Shown here: positions 45,992 through 57,210 of the stretch, one piece after another
How the letters are laid out: each line of letters begins with the position of its first letter
Numbering within the stretch: the first letter of the stretch is position 1
Assembly: GCF_001050345.1 (NCBI RefSeq)
Contig: NZ_LFMW01000004.1
Location: forward strand, 248,001 to 312,000
Direction of reading: 5' to 3'
DNA from: Pseudomonas fildesensis
GTDB taxonomy: Bacteria; Pseudomonadota; Gammaproteobacteria; Pseudomonadales; Pseudomonadaceae
DNA: 64,000 nt
Notes under the pieces: generated by a model
What the model saw: only the letters and a program-made list of their open reading frames with translations
Database searches by the model: none
What the model was told of the DNA's origin: nothing
Position numbers and translations under genes: made by a program

Positions 45992-48502
45992 ATGTCCAAC
46001 AACAATAATGAACTGACCCTCAGCGCCCCCCTCAGCGGGCCGGTACTGCCCCTGAGCACTGTTCCCGACGAAGTGTTCGCCAGCGGCGCCATGGGCGAAG
46101 GCATTGCCATCGACCCGCTGAATGACTGCCTGCACGCGCCGTGTGACGGGGTGATCATCCATGTCGCCCGCACCGGCCATGCGCTGACGGTTCGCGCCGA
46201 CAACGGGGCCGAATTACTGATGCATGTGGGCATCGACACGGTTGAGCTGAATGGCGAAGGGTTTGCATTGCTGGTCAAGGAAGGCGCGCGGGTGAGCCAG
46301 GGCCAGCCGCTGGTGCAGTTCGATCTGGACCGCATTGCGCGGCAGTGCAAAAGCCTGGTCAGTTTGATCATTCTGACCAACAGCGACGCCTACGCGCTGA
46401 CGCCCATCGCCATGAGCAGGGTGAAGGTCGGCGAGCCGTTGTTGCAGGTGGTGGCGCGCTCGACAGCGCCGGCTCAAACGGCTGTGGATAACTCGGTCAC
46501 TGAAGCGCGCGCCAGCGTACGCGTCACCCATCGCGGCGGCTTGCATGCACGCCCCGCCGCGCTGATCCGCAAGACCGCCCAGGGTTTCAGCAGCCAGGCC
46601 CAGTTGCACGTCGGCGATAAGTCGGCGTCGTGCGACAGTTTGATTGGTCTGATGAGCCTGGGGATTGGCGAAGGGGATGAGGTACGCGTCACCTGTCGGG
46701 GCAAGGATTGCAAGGAGGCCTTGCAGGCATTGGTCGCCGCGCTGTCCGTGGCCGTCAGCGAAGAGCATCACGCGCCCATTGTTGTTACTCCACGCCGGGC
46801 AAACACTGAAATCGATGTCTTGCAGGGTGTGTGCGCTGCGCCGGGCCTGGTTTGCGGGCCGCTGTTCCGCCTGACCGGCATCGAGTTGCCGGAAGACAGC
46901 GGCAACCATTTCGCCGACGAACAACTGCAACGCCTGGACACTGCCCTGGAGCAGGTGCGCGGCGAAATCCGTATCACCCTGGACCACGCCCGCCAGCGCA
47001 AGGCCGTCGAGGAGGAAGAAATCTTCGCCGCCCACCTCGCCCTGCTCGAAGACCCGGCCCTGCTGGAAGCCGCCACCCACGCAATCGAAAAAGGCAGCGC
47101 CGCCACCCATGCCTGGCGCGACGCGATACAGGCGCAATGCGCGGTATTGCTGGCCCTGGGCAAGCCGCTGTTTGCCGAACGTGCCAACGACCTGCGGGAC
47201 CTGCAACAGCGGGTGCTGCGTGCGCTGCTGGGTGAGGCCTGGCACGTCGAATTACCCGCTGGCGCGATTGTCAGCGCTCACGAATTGACCCCGTCGGATT
47301 TGTTGCAACTGAGTGCGCAACAGGCCGTCGGCATTTGCATGGCCGAGGGCGGCGCCACCTCCCATGTGGCGATCCTGGCCCGGGGCAAGGGCTTGCCCTG
47401 TGTGGTGGCGTTGGGCGCAGAAGTGCTCGATGTTCCCCATGGCCAGCGGGTGGTACTCGACGCCGTAAACGGTCGCCTGGAACTGGCGCCCAGCGAGGCG
47501 CGCCATGCCGAGGTGCACCAGATTCGCGACGTGCAAAAACAACGGCGCCAGGAGCAACAGGCCCAGGCCCAATTGCCGGCGCGCACCACCGATGGCGTCA
47601 GTATCGAAGTCGCCGCCAATGTGGCCTCCAGTGCCGAAGCCCAAGTGGCGTTTGAAAACGGCGCCGATGGCGTCGGCCTGCTGCGCACCGAATTCCTGTT
47701 TGTCGACCGTCGCACCGCGCCGGACGAGCAGGAGCAACGTCACGCCTATCAAGCCGTGCTCGACGCCATGGGTGACAAGTCGGTAATCATCCGCACCATC
47801 GATGTGGGCGGCGACAAGCAACTCGACTACCTGCCACTGCCCGTTGAGGCCAACCCGGTACTGGGCCTGCGCGGTATTCGTATGGCCCAGGTGCGTCCTG
47901 ACCTGCTTGACCAGCAACTGCGCGCGCTGCTGCAAGTCAGCCCGTTGGGGCGTTGCCGCATCCTCCTGCCGATGGTCAGCGAAGTCGACGAATTGCTGCA
48001 GATCCGCCAGCGCCTGGATGAGTTGTGCGCAGAGCTGGAGCTGACCCAACGCCCCGAGCTGGGCGTAATGATCGAAGTGCCTGCCGCCGCGCTAATGGCC
48101 GAGCAACTGGCCAAACATGCGGACTTTTTGTCCATCGGCACCAATGACTTGTCCCAGTACACCCTGGCCATGGACCGTGACCACGCCGGCCTTGCCGCGC
48201 GGGTCGATGCGCTGCACCCGGCCTTGCTGCGGCTGATCGCCCAGACCTGCGCCGGTGCGGCCAAACACGGGCGCTGGGTGGGTGTGTGCGGCGCCCTGGC
48301 CTCTGACCCGCTGGCCACGCCGGTACTGGTCGGCCTGGGCGTCAGCGAGCTGTCGGTCAGCCCGCTGCAAATCGGAGAAATCAAGGACCGCGTCCGTCAC
48401 CTGGACGCGGCGCAATGCCGGCAACTGAGTCAAGGCCTGCTCGACCTGAGCAGCGCCAAGGCCGTTCGCCAAGCCTGTCAACACCACTGGCCGATGAGCT
48501 GA
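45992..48502 (+). CDS. nagF: PTS fusion EIIA-HPr-EI of the GlcNAc system
   Basis: A fusion of about 836 residues that passes phosphate from PEP to the NagE permease. EIIA(Glc-type) is near residues 15-140 with the active His in ELLMHVGIDTVEL, HPr is near 160-245 with RGGLHARPAALIRK, and EI follows with the phospho-His in GGATSHVAILARGKG, the PEP site LLRTEFLFVDR and the Cys in VGVCGALASDPL. The start is uncertain: ATG 45992 (MSNNNNELT) fits the domain edge, while 45977 and GTG 45956 also stand in frame, and none has a clear ribosome site. It lies between the deaminase and nagE. Confidence 0.9.
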   Translation: MSNNNNELTLSAPLSGPVLPLSTVPDEVFASGAMGEGIAIDPLNDCLHAPCDGVIIHVARTGHALTVRADNGAELLMHVGIDTVELNGEGFALLVKEGARVSQGQPLVQFDLDRIARQCKSLVSLIILTNSDAYALTPIAMSRVKVGEPLLQVVARSTAPAQTAVDNSVTEARASVRVTHRGGLHARPAALIRKTAQGFSSQAQLHVGDKSASCDSLIGLMSLGIGEGDEVRVTCRGKDCKEALQALVAALSVAVSEEHHAPIVVTPRRANTEIDVLQGVCAAPGLVCGPLFRLTGIELPEDSGNHFADEQLQRLDTALEQVRGEIRITLDHARQRKAVEEEEIFAAHLALLEDPALLEAATHAIEKGSAATHAWRDAIQAQCAVLLALGKPLFAERANDLRDLQQRVLRALLGEAWHVELPAGAIVSAHELTPSDLLQLSAQQAVGICMAEGGATSHVAILARGKGLPCVVALGAEVLDVPHGQRVVLDAVNGRLELAPSEARHAEVHQIRDVQKQRRQEQQAQAQLPARTTDGVSIEVAANVASSAEAQVAFENGADGVGLLRTEFLFVDRRTAPDEQEQRHAYQAVLDAMGDKSVIIRTIDVGGDKQLDYLPLPVEANPVLGLRGIRMAQVRPDLLDQQLRALLQVSPLGRCRILLPMVSEVDELLQIRQRLDELCAELELTQRPELGVMIEVPAAALMAEQLAKHADFLSIGTNDLSQYTLAMDRDHAGLAARVDALHPALLRLIAQTCAGAAKHGRWVGVCGALASDPLATPVLVGLGVSELSVSPLQIGEIKDRVRHLDAAQCRQLSQGLLDLSSAKAVRQACQHHWPMS

Positions 48503-48528
48503 CAATAACAAGAAAAGGGAGACACGCC

Positions 48529-50226
48529 ATGTACCAACACTTTATCGAAGGCCTGCAACGCCTGGGCCGTGCACTGATGCTGCCGATCGCAATCCTGCCG
48601 ATCGCCGGCCTCCTGCTGCGCCTGGGCGACACCGACCTGCTCAACATCGCGGTGATGCACGACGCGGGGCAGGCGATCTTCGCCAACCTCGCGCTGATCT
48701 TCGCCATCGGCATCGCCGTCGGGTTTGCCCGCGACAATAACGGCACGGCTGGCCTTGCCGGGGCGATCGGTTACCTGGTGATGGTCTCCACCCTCAAGGT
48801 GATGGACTCGACCATCAACATGGGCATGCTCGCCGGTATCGCCAGCGGCTTGATGGCCGGTGGGCTGTATAACCGCTTCAAGGACATCAAACTGCCGGAG
48901 TACCTCGCGTTCTTTGGCGGGCGACGGTTTGTGCCGATTGTCACCGGGTTCAGTGCGGTCGGGCTAGGCGTGATCTTTGGCCTGATCTGGCCGCCGATCC
49001 AGCACGGCATCAACAGCTTCGGCGTACTGCTGATGGAAAGCGGCAGCCTGGGTGCGTTCGTGTTTGGCGTGTTTAACCGCCTGCTGATCGTCACCGGCCT
49101 GCACCATATCCTCAACAACATGGCGTGGTTCGTGTTCGGCACGTTCACCGATCCAGTGACCGGTGCCGTAGTGACCGGCGACCTGACCCGCTACTTCGCC
49201 GGCGACCCCAAAGGCGGCCAGTTCATGACCGGCATGTTCCCGGTGATGCTGTTCGGCCTGCCTGCCGCGTGCCTGGCGATGTACCGCAACGCGCTGCCGG
49301 AACGCTGCAAGGTGATGGGCGGGATTTTCCTGTCGATGGCACTGACCTCGTTTTTGACCGGTGTGACTGAGCCGATTGAGTTCGCGTTCATGTTCCTCGC
49401 ACCGTTCTTGTACCTGATCCACGCGCTGCTCACAGGCCTGTCGATGGCCGTGACCAATATGCTGAATATCCACCTGGGCTTTACCTTCTCCGGTGGGTTT
49501 ATCGACATGGTGCTGGGTTGGGGCAAGTCCACCAACGGCTGGCTGGTGGTGCCGGTGGGGCTGGCGTATGCGGCTATCTACTACACGGTGTTCAGCTACT
49601 GCATCCGTCGTTTCAACCTGAAGACGCCGGGCCGGGAAGACATCCCGGTGGTACAGGCTGAGGTGATGAGTGATAACCAGCGGGCCACGGCTTACATCCG
49701 GGCATTGGGCGGTGCGGATAACCTGCTGAGCGTGGGTGCCTGTACGACGCGACTGCGCTTGGACATGCTTGATCGCAACAAGGCCGTGGATGCAGAGCTG
49801 AAAGCACTGGGTGCCATGGCTGTGGTTCGGCCGGGGAACGGCGGGAGTTTGCAGGTCGTGGTCGGGCCGATGGCCGATAGCATTGCTGATGAGATTCGCC
49901 TCGCCATGCCATCGTTTGTTGCTACAGCGCCTGCGTCGATTGCGCCTGTGGATAAGCCGGTTGCGGTGAATCTGCAAGAAGCCGAGAAATGGCTGAATGC
50001 CTTGGGTGGCCGGGCGAATGTGCGGCAGTTGGAAGCGGTGGCGATGACCCGGTTGCGGGTGGAGTTGGGGGATGATTCGGTGTTGTCCGAAGCTCAACTA
50101 ACGGCGCTGGGTTGCCAAGGCATAAGCCAACTCGATAGCGGTGTTTGGCACCTGTTGATTGGTGACAAGGCATCCGGGCTGGGTGAGGCGCTGGAGCGGT
50201 TGGTTACCCGCCCGATCAACGCCTGA
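48529..50226 (+). CDS. nagE: PTS N-acetylglucosamine permease EIICB with an extra EIIB-like domain
   Basis: A 565-residue inner-membrane permease that imports and phosphorylates GlcNAc. EIIC covers about 1-360 (LPIAILPIAGLLLRLG, GVTEPIEFAFMFLAPFLYLIHA). EIIB domain 1 has the active Cys405 in VGACTTRLRL. A second EIIB-like domain (about 480-565) has the same fold pattern, but its motif is AVAMTRLRV, with Ala505 where the Cys should be, so it cannot be phosphorylated there. The ATG at 48529 follows a GGGAG site and gives the usual MYQHFIEGLQRLGRALMLP start; the longer frame to 48415 overlaps nagF. Confidence 0.93.
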   Translation: MYQHFIEGLQRLGRALMLPIAILPIAGLLLRLGDTDLLNIAVMHDAGQAIFANLALIFAIGIAVGFARDNNGTAGLAGAIGYLVMVSTLKVMDSTINMGMLAGIASGLMAGGLYNRFKDIKLPEYLAFFGGRRFVPIVTGFSAVGLGVIFGLIWPPIQHGINSFGVLLMESGSLGAFVFGVFNRLLIVTGLHHILNNMAWFVFGTFTDPVTGAVVTGDLTRYFAGDPKGGQFMTGMFPVMLFGLPAACLAMYRNALPERCKVMGGIFLSMALTSFLTGVTEPIEFAFMFLAPFLYLIHALLTGLSMAVTNMLNIHLGFTFSGGFIDMVLGWGKSTNGWLVVPVGLAYAAIYYTVFSYCIRRFNLKTPGREDIPVVQAEVMSDNQRATAYIRALGGADNLLSVGACTTRLRLDMLDRNKAVDAELKALGAMAVVRPGNGGSLQVVVGPMADSIADEIRLAMPSFVATAPASIAPVDKPVAVNLQEAEKWLNALGGRANVRQLEAVAMTRLRVELGDDSVLSEAQLTALGCQGISQLDSGVWHLLIGDKASGLGEALERLVTRPINA

Positions 50227-50234
50227 TCCCCCCT

Positions 50235-50369
50235 GTGGCGAGGGAGCTTGCTCGCGCTGGGCTGCGCAGCAGCCCCTTGTTCAGAACAGCCATTTTTTTC
50301 AGAAAGAACTCTGTGGCAGGTTTGGGGGGGGGCGCTTCGCACCCCAGCGGGAGCAAGCTCCCTCGCCAC
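50235..50369. repeat. REP doublet, GTGGCGAGGGAGCTTGCTC type
   Basis: GTGGCGAGGGAGCTTGCTCG at the left pairs with GGGAGCAAGCTCCCTCGCCAC at the right (written without its first base). The centre has GGGCTGCGCAGCAGCCCC and a run of nine Gs. It begins 8 bases after nagE and may end the nag transcript. Confidence 0.85.
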
Positions 50370-50383
50370 AGAGTTTGTGCGGA

Positions 50384-50670
50384 TCAGTTGCTTATGGGTA
50401 CTTCCTTTAGATCCAACACTCGATCCACCATCAACTGGATTCCTTCCAGCATCCGATAAATCCCCCGCACCGCATCACGTTGCGGGCCGTCAACTTCAAA
50501 AGCCAGATGGCCTGCCAGCGCCTGTACTGATGCAAGGTCTTGGGAAGTATTGACGAGCAGGGTTTCGCTGGTGAAGGCGTGGTCGGCAGGCGAAGGTTAG
50601 TGAGGCGAGTTCCGGGGGGCAACCTGAAAGACTTGTCGGAAAAGTCTGAGGTGTCTGGGCGGTCGCCATC
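50384..50670 (-). pseudogene. Truncated, frameshifted DUF3077/DUF6124-like small gene
   Basis: On the minus strand, a stretch ending at the stop 50386-50384 encodes SETLLVNTSQDLASVQALAG then DGPQRDAVRGIYRMLEGIQL, closely like small Pseudomonas DUF6124/DUF3077 proteins with their TLLVNTSxxLASVxALA motif. That frame is closed upstream by TAA at 50599-50597. The expected upstream half, DTSDFSDKSFRLPPGTRL, continues in another frame to the edge of a REPIN, without an ATG. So the gene has a frameshift near 50595 and has probably lost its start beside the REPIN. Family assignment is from memory. Confidence 0.6.
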
Positions 50671-50749
50671 GGGAGCAAGCCCCCTCTCACATCTGACTGC
50701 ATTTCAACGTTGGAACTCGGTCAAATGTGGGAGGGGGCTTGCTCCCGAT
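50668..50749. repeat. REPIN with inside-out orientation
   Basis: ATCGGGAGCAAGCCCCCTCT (50668 on) and the right unit GGGAGGGGGCTTGCTCCC to 50749 are inverted. Compared with the copies at 7254 and 56813, the two units face the other way (conserved inner ends now outermost). It abuts the broken gene at 50384-50670. Confidence 0.8.
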
Positions 50750-50767
50750 GAGGCTCTCACAGCCAAC

Positions 50768-50809
50768 AAAAAACCCGCTGACCAAACTGGCCCAGCGGGT
50801 TTCTTGTTT
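50768..50809 (-). terminator. Rho-independent terminator of the NIF3-like/purL transcript
   Basis: AAACCCGCTG (50771-50780) pairs with CAGCGGGTTT (50793-50802), and on the minus strand the stem is followed by a T-rich tract (TTTTTTGTT). It sits 14 bases beyond the stop of the NIF3-like gene. A weaker T-tract on the other side could allow use in the forward direction. Confidence 0.85.
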
Positions 50810-50823
50810 CTGCAGCGGGCGAA

Positions 50824-51135
50824 TCAAAAATCCGCCAACTGCCACACTTCATACGCCGGTGTCTCATACGGATGGCTCAGCTTCAACGCAGCCACAACGG
50901 CCACGATCAGCTCATCCGCCACCACCAACTCAACCTTCCATTCTTCAACCACTTCAACCTGGCCCACTTGCCCGAGAAACGGCTGGCTGCCGTCCAACGC
51001 GCGGAATTGGCCCTGGCCCAGCACTTGCCAGGCGCAGTTGTCGTAGTCTCCGATGCGCCCGCCGCCGGCTGCGAAGACGGCGGTTTTCACCGTTTCCACA
51101 TGGCTGTCGGGCACAAAGAAGCTGAGCTTGTACAC
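50824..51135 (-). CDS. NIF3/YqfO-like small protein
   Basis: A 103-residue protein corresponding to the inserted CutA/PII-like domain of NIF3-family proteins, starting MYKLSFFVPDSHVETVK and ending KLSHPYETPAYEVWQLADF. The HPYETPAY motif is a family hallmark. The metal-binding NIF3 halves are absent, as is normal for this stand-alone form in pseudomonads. No function is established. It starts 4 bases after the purL stop, so it is probably in the purL transcript. Confidence 0.85.
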   Translation of the reverse strand: MYKLSFFVPDSHVETVKTAVFAAGGGRIGDYDNCAWQVLGQGQFRALDGSQPFLGQVGQVEVVEEWKVELVVADELIVAVVAALKLSHPYETPAYEVWQLADF

Positions 51136-51139
51136 CGCC

Positions 51140-54100
51140 TTAGTTCACCCACACACGGGCGTTGCGGAACATGCGCATCCAGGCGCCGTCCTCGTCCCAC
51201 TCTTCCGGGCGCCACGAGTTCTGCACGGCGCGGAAGACACGCTCCGGGTGCGGCATCATGATGGTGACGCGACCGTCGCGGCTGGTGAGGCCGGTGATCC
51301 CGCGCGGCGAGCCGTTCGGGTTGGCCGGGTAGGTCTCGGTGACCTTGCCGTGGTTGTCGACGAAACGCATGGCCACGCAACCGGACAGGTCGGCTTCCAG
51401 CAAGGCTTCTTCACTGGAGAATTCAGCGTGGCCTTCACCGTGGGCGATGGCGATTGGCATGCGCGAACCGGCCATGCCTTGCAGGAAGATCGAGTTGGAC
51501 TCCTGCACCTGCACCATGGCGACACGGGCTTCGAACTGCTCGGAACGGTTGCGCACAAAGTGCGGCCAGAACTCGCTGCCCGGGATCAATTCGCTGAGGT
51601 TGGACATCATCTGGCAACCGTTGCACACACCCAGGGTGAAGCTGTCGTTGCGCTCGAAGAAGCCCTGGAACGCGTCGCGGGCACGGCTGTTGAACAGGGC
51701 CGACTTGGCCCAGCCTTCACCGGCACCCAGCACGTCGCCGTAGGAGAAACCGCCGCAGGCCACCAGGCCTTTGAACTCGTTGAGGTCAACGCGACCGGCG
51801 AGGATGTCGCTCATGTGCACGTCGATCGCATTAAAGCCGGCACGGTCAAACGCGGCCGCCATTTCTACCTGACCGTTGACGCCCTGCTCACGCAGTACGG
51901 CAACCTGTGGGCGGATGCCTTTCTTGATGTACGGCGCGGCGATGTCCTGGTTGACGTCGAAGCTGAGTTTGGTGCTCAGGCCCGGGTTGTCTTCTTCCAG
52001 GATCACGTCGAATTCCTGCTCGGCGCAGACAACGTTGTCACGCAAGCGCTGGATCTGGTAGCTGGTCTCGGCCCACTGACGTTGCAGCAGACGACGCTGG
52101 CCTGCAAACACGGTGTCGCCGTTGAAGGAAATATTGATTTCGCCGTTGTTGATCGGCTGGCCGATCACTGCCACGCAGTCGTCCAGGCCAGCGGCGCTGA
52201 ATTGTGCGAGTACATCCGGAGTAGCGTCCTGGCGAACCTGGATCACGGCGCCCAGTTCTTCGTTGAACAGGATGCCGTTGATTTCAGAGGCGTCCTCGGC
52301 AACGCTGTCGAGCACGATGTTCAGGCCGCAGTGACCGGCAAACGCCATCTCTACAACACTGGTCAGCAGCCCGCCATCGGAACGGTCGTGGTAAGCCAGC
52401 AAGTGGCCGTCGGCGTTGAGTCCCTGGATCACAGCGAAGAAGGCTTTGAGGTCTTCAGCGTCATCGACGTCCGGCGCGTGCTTGCCGAGCTTGCCGTGGG
52501 TTTGCGCCAGGATCGAGGCACCCATGCGGTTTTGGCCACGGCCCAGATCGATCAGGATCAGGTCGGTGGTGCCCTTGTCCATGCGCAGTTGCGGGGTCAG
52601 GGTCTGGCGGATGTCGGTGACCGGTGCGAAACCGGTGACGATCAGCGACAGCGGCGAGGTGACGCTCTTGTCCACGCCTTCATCGTTCCAACGGGTGGCC
52701 ATGGACATGGAGTCCTTGCCCACCGGAATGGTGATACCCAGTTCCGGGCACAGCTCCATGCCGACTGCTTTAACTGTGTCGTACAGACGCGCGTCTTCAC
52801 CTGGGTGACCGGCAGCGGACATCCAGTTGGCCGACAGTTTAATGTCGGACAGCTTGCCGATACGCGAAGCCGCGATGTTGGTGAGGGTTTCACCAATGGC
52901 CATGCGGCCCGACGCCGGAGCGTCCAGCAGGGCCAGCGGCGTGCGCTCGCCCATGGCCATGGCTTCACCGGTGTAGACGTCGAAGCTGGTGGCGGTGACG
53001 GCAACGTCGGCCACCGGCACCTGCCATGGGCCAACCATTTGGTCACGGGCAACCAGGCCGGTGATGGTGCGGTCGCCGATGGTGATCAGGAAGCTTTTGC
53101 TCGCCACGGCCGGGTGATGCAGCACACGTTCGATGCTGTCAGCCAGCTCCAGCGCGCTTGGGTCGAAATCATCGCCCAGCTCGGCTTCACGCACGGCCGA
53201 ACGGTGCATGCGCGGGGCTTTGCCCAGCAGCACTTCCAGCGGCATGTCCACCGGATTGTTGCCGAAGTGGCTGTCGGTGACAGTCAGTTGCGGCTCGGCA
53301 GTGGCTTCGCCAACCACGGCAAACGGGCAACGCTCGCGTTCGCAGATGGCCTGGAAGCGCGCGAAGTCTTCAGGGCCAACGGCCAGCACGTAACGTTCCT
53401 GGGATTCGTTGCTCCAGATTTCGTGCGGGGCCATGCCCGGCTCGTCGTTTGGAATGTTGCGCAGTTCGAAACGGCCACCACGCTCGCCATCGTTGACCAG
53501 TTCCGGGAAGGCGTTGGACAAACCACCGGCGCCGACGTCGTGGATGAAGCTGATTGGGTTCTTGTCACCCAACTGCCAGCAACGGTCGATGACTTCCTGG
53601 CAACGGCGTTCCATTTCCGGGTTTTCGCGCTGTACGGAAGCGAAGTCCAGGTCGGCCGAGCTGGTGCCGGTGGCCATGGAGGAAGCCGCGCCGCCGCCCA
53701 GGCCGATCAACATGGCCGGGCCGCCGAGGACGATCAGCTTGGAGCCGACCAAAATCTCGCCTTTCTTGACGTGTTCTTCACGAATGTTGCCCATGCCGCC
53801 GGCCAACATGATCGGCTTGTGGTAGCCGCGCACTTCATCGCCACGCGGGGTGGTGATGGACTGTTCGAAGGTACGGAAGTAACCGGTCAGCGCCGGACGA
53901 CCAAATTCGTTGTTGAACGCAGCGCCGCCCAGCGGGCCTTCGATCATGATGTCCAGCGCGGTGACGATTCGCTCAGGCTTGCCGTACGGCACTTCCCACG
54001 GCTGCTCGAAGCCCGGGATCTGCAGGTTGGACACGGTGAAACCGGTCAGGCCGGCCTTTGGCTTGGCGCCACGGCCGGTAGCACCTTCGTCGCGAATTTC

Positions 54101-55036
54101 GCCGCCGGAACCAGTGGCTGCACCCGGAAACGGGGCAATCGCGGTCGGGTGGTTGTGGGTTTCAACCTTCATCAGGATGTGCACCGGCTCCTGCACCGCG
54201 CCGTACTGGCGGGTTTCAGGGTCCGGGAAGAAACGGCCGGCAACGCTGCCGACGATCACCGAGGCGTTGTCTTTATAAGCGGACAGAACACCTTCGCTGT
54301 GCATCACGTAGGTGTTCTTGATCATGCCGAACAGGCTTTTTTCCTGGTTCTCACCGTCGATGTCCCAACTGGCGTTGAAAATCTTGTGACGGCAGTGCTC
54401 GGAGTTGGCCTGCGCGAACATCATCAGTTCGATGTCGTGCGGGTTGCGCTTGAGGCCGTTGAAGGCGTCGACCAGGTAGTCGATCTCGTCTTCGGCCAGG
54501 GCCAGGCCCAATTCGGTGTTGGCCTTCTCGAGGGCGACGCGGCCACCGCCGAGCACGTCAATCGCGGTCAGCGGCTTGGGCTCGGCGTGGCTGAACAGAC
54601 CGGCAGCCTGTTCCAGCTGGCTGACGATGATCTGGGTCATGCGGTCGTGCAGGCTGCTGGCGATCAGCTCAGCCTCGGCGTCGCTGAACTGGCCAGCGAC
54701 GTAGAAGGCAATACCGCGCTCCAGGCGCTGGATTTTTTCCAGGCCGCAGTTGCGGGCGATATCGCTGGCCTTGCTCGACCAGGGCGAAATGGTGCCGAAC
54801 CGTGGCAGAACCAGGAACAAGCGGCCGGTCGGCTCTTGAACGGGAACGCTGGGACCGTACTTCAGAAGGCGTGCGAGCACTTGCTGTTCGTCGGCGGTCA
54901 AGACGCCGGTAACGTCGGCGAAGTGAGCAAATTCAGCATACAGGCCTGTAACAGCTGGAACCTTCTGGCTCAGTTGCTCAAGGAGTTTGCTGTGGCGAAA
55001 GGCAGAAAGGGCAGGAGCGCCGCGCAGGATCAACAT
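51140..55036 (-). CDS. purL: Phosphoribosylformylglycinamidine synthase
   Basis: A 1298-residue single-chain FGAM synthase of purine synthesis, turning FGAR, glutamine and ATP into FGAM. It has the N-terminal PurS-like domain, two AIRS-type ATP domains ([43 protein letters not shown] region; [16 protein letters not shown]) and a C-terminal glutaminase domain with [16 protein letters not shown], the nucleophile Cys in [11 protein letters not shown], and HGEGHAEF. Length matches large PurL. A TAGAAT-like -10 lies near 55084 upstream. Divergent from mltF. Confidence 0.97.
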   Translation of the reverse strand: MLILRGAPALSAFRHSKLLEQLSQKVPAVTGLYAEFAHFADVTGVLTADEQQVLARLLKYGPSVPVQEPTGRLFLVLPRFGTISPWSSKASDIARNCGLEKIQRLERGIAFYVAGQFSDAEAELIASSLHDRMTQIIVSQLEQAAGLFSHAEPKPLTAIDVLGGGRVALEKANTELGLALAEDEIDYLVDAFNGLKRNPHDIELMMFAQANSEHCRHKIFNASWDIDGENQEKSLFGMIKNTYVMHSEGVLSAYKDNASVIVGSVAGRFFPDPETRQYGAVQEPVHILMKVETHNHPTAIAPFPGAATGSGGEIRDEGATGRGAKPKAGLTGFTVSNLQIPGFEQPWEVPYGKPERIVTALDIMIEGPLGGAAFNNEFGRPALTGYFRTFEQSITTPRGDEVRGYHKPIMLAGGMGNIREEHVKKGEILVGSKLIVLGGPAMLIGLGGGAASSMATGTSSADLDFASVQRENPEMERRCQEVIDRCWQLGDKNPISFIHDVGAGGLSNAFPELVNDGERGGRFELRNIPNDEPGMAPHEIWSNESQERYVLAVGPEDFARFQAICERERCPFAVVGEATAEPQLTVTDSHFGNNPVDMPLEVLLGKAPRMHRSAVREAELGDDFDPSALELADSIERVLHHPAVASKSFLITIGDRTITGLVARDQMVGPWQVPVADVAVTATSFDVYTGEAMAMGERTPLALLDAPASGRMAIGETLTNIAASRIGKLSDIKLSANWMSAAGHPGEDARLYDTVKAVGMELCPELGITIPVGKDSMSMATRWNDEGVDKSVTSPLSLIVTGFAPVTDIRQTLTPQLRMDKGTTDLILIDLGRGQNRMGASILAQTHGKLGKHAPDVDDAEDLKAFFAVIQGLNADGHLLAYHDRSDGGLLTSVVEMAFAGHCGLNIVLDSVAEDASEINGILFNEELGAVIQVRQDATPDVLAQFSAAGLDDCVAVIGQPINNGEINISFNGDTVFAGQRRLLQRQWAETSYQIQRLRDNVVCAEQEFDVILEEDNPGLSTKLSFDVNQDIAAPYIKKGIRPQVAVLREQGVNGQVEMAAAFDRAGFNAIDVHMSDILAGRVDLNEFKGLVACGGFSYGDVLGAGEGWAKSALFNSRARDAFQGFFERNDSFTLGVCNGCQMMSNLSELIPGSEFWPHFVRNRSEQFEARVAMVQVQESNSIFLQGMAGSRMPIAIAHGEGHAEFSSEEALLEADLSGCVAMRFVDNHGKVTETYPANPNGSPRGITGLTSRDGRVTIMMPHPERVFRAVQNSWRPEEWDEDGAWMRMFRNARVWVN

Positions 55037-55085
55037 CTTCGGGACAGCCTCGGGAAGGGGTGTGCTTTGAGGCCGTGCATTCTAG

Positions 55086-56783
<1,698 letters not shown>

Positions 56784-56812
56784 ACACGCATCTCCAACCA
56801 CCACAAAACCCA

Positions 56813-56902
56813 TGTGGGAGGGGGCTTGCTCCCGATAGCAGTGGGTCAGTCAACAGAAGTGTTGAATGTCAGGCCGATATCGGGAGCAAGCCCCCTCCCA
56901 CA
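56813..56902. repeat. REPIN, GGGAGGGGGCTTGCTCCC type
   Basis: Left unit 56813-56836 and right unit 56879-56902 are exact inverted 24-bp copies, in the same orientation as the one at 7254. It lies between convergent mltF and the small EIIB-like gene. Confidence 0.9.
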
Positions 56903-56920
56903 TTTGGATCTCCACTGGCT

Positions 56921-57208
56921 TCAAAGACCCGTGATCAGGTGTACGGTCCCACCCGCCAACACCATCACGCCCGGCACACCCGCCGCCTTTAACGCCAGCG
57001 CATCCAAACGCCCCGCATCCTGCAGTTGCACGCGCACTCGCGTCAGCGCCACGCGCTGCTGCGACTTGAGGTTATCCACGCCGCCCAACGCACTCAGCAC
57101 ATCGGCGGACAACAGGGCCTCGCCCGCTGTCACAGGCGCCGCGACGGTCTCGGCAATCAAATCCGGGGTCAGGGCTTTCCAGAACGCCCGCTGCAACTTC
57201 TCGAACAT
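56921..57208 (-). CDS. Stand-alone EIIB-like protein lacking the phosphorylated cysteine
   Basis: A 95-residue protein with the glucose-family EIIB fold pattern (ADVLSALGGVDNLKSQQ, then GRLDALALKAAGVPGVMVL). At the position where EIIB has the active Cys in A-C-x-T-R-L-R it reads VALTRVRV, with Ala54, and the protein has no cysteine at all. It therefore cannot accept phosphate in the usual way. It is the last gene of the trehalose PTS operon, 2 bases after the EIIA-HPr-EI gene. It could be a decayed domain, a structural stabiliser or a regulator; the second EIIB-like domain of NagE has the same substitution. Confidence 0.8.
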   Translation of the reverse strand: MFEKLQRAFWKALTPDLIAETVAAPVTAGEALLSADVLSALGGVDNLKSQQRVALTRVRVQLQDAGRLDALALKAAGVPGVMVLAGGTVHLITGL

Positions 57209-57210
57209 GC

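Larger units (their letters stand above)
50227..50823. other. REP-rich gap between nagE and NIF3-like gene
   Basis: These 597 bases hold, in order, a REP doublet (50235-50369, with nine Gs in its centre near 50324), a small frameshifted minus-strand gene (50384-50670), an inside-out REPIN (50668-50749) and a terminator (50768-50809). Nothing else is seen. Confidence 0.7.

Noticed and set aside
50322..50332. Run of nine Gs as a phase-variation tract
   Set aside because: It lies in the centre of an intergenic REP doublet, not in a gene or promoter spacer, so switching has no evident target.
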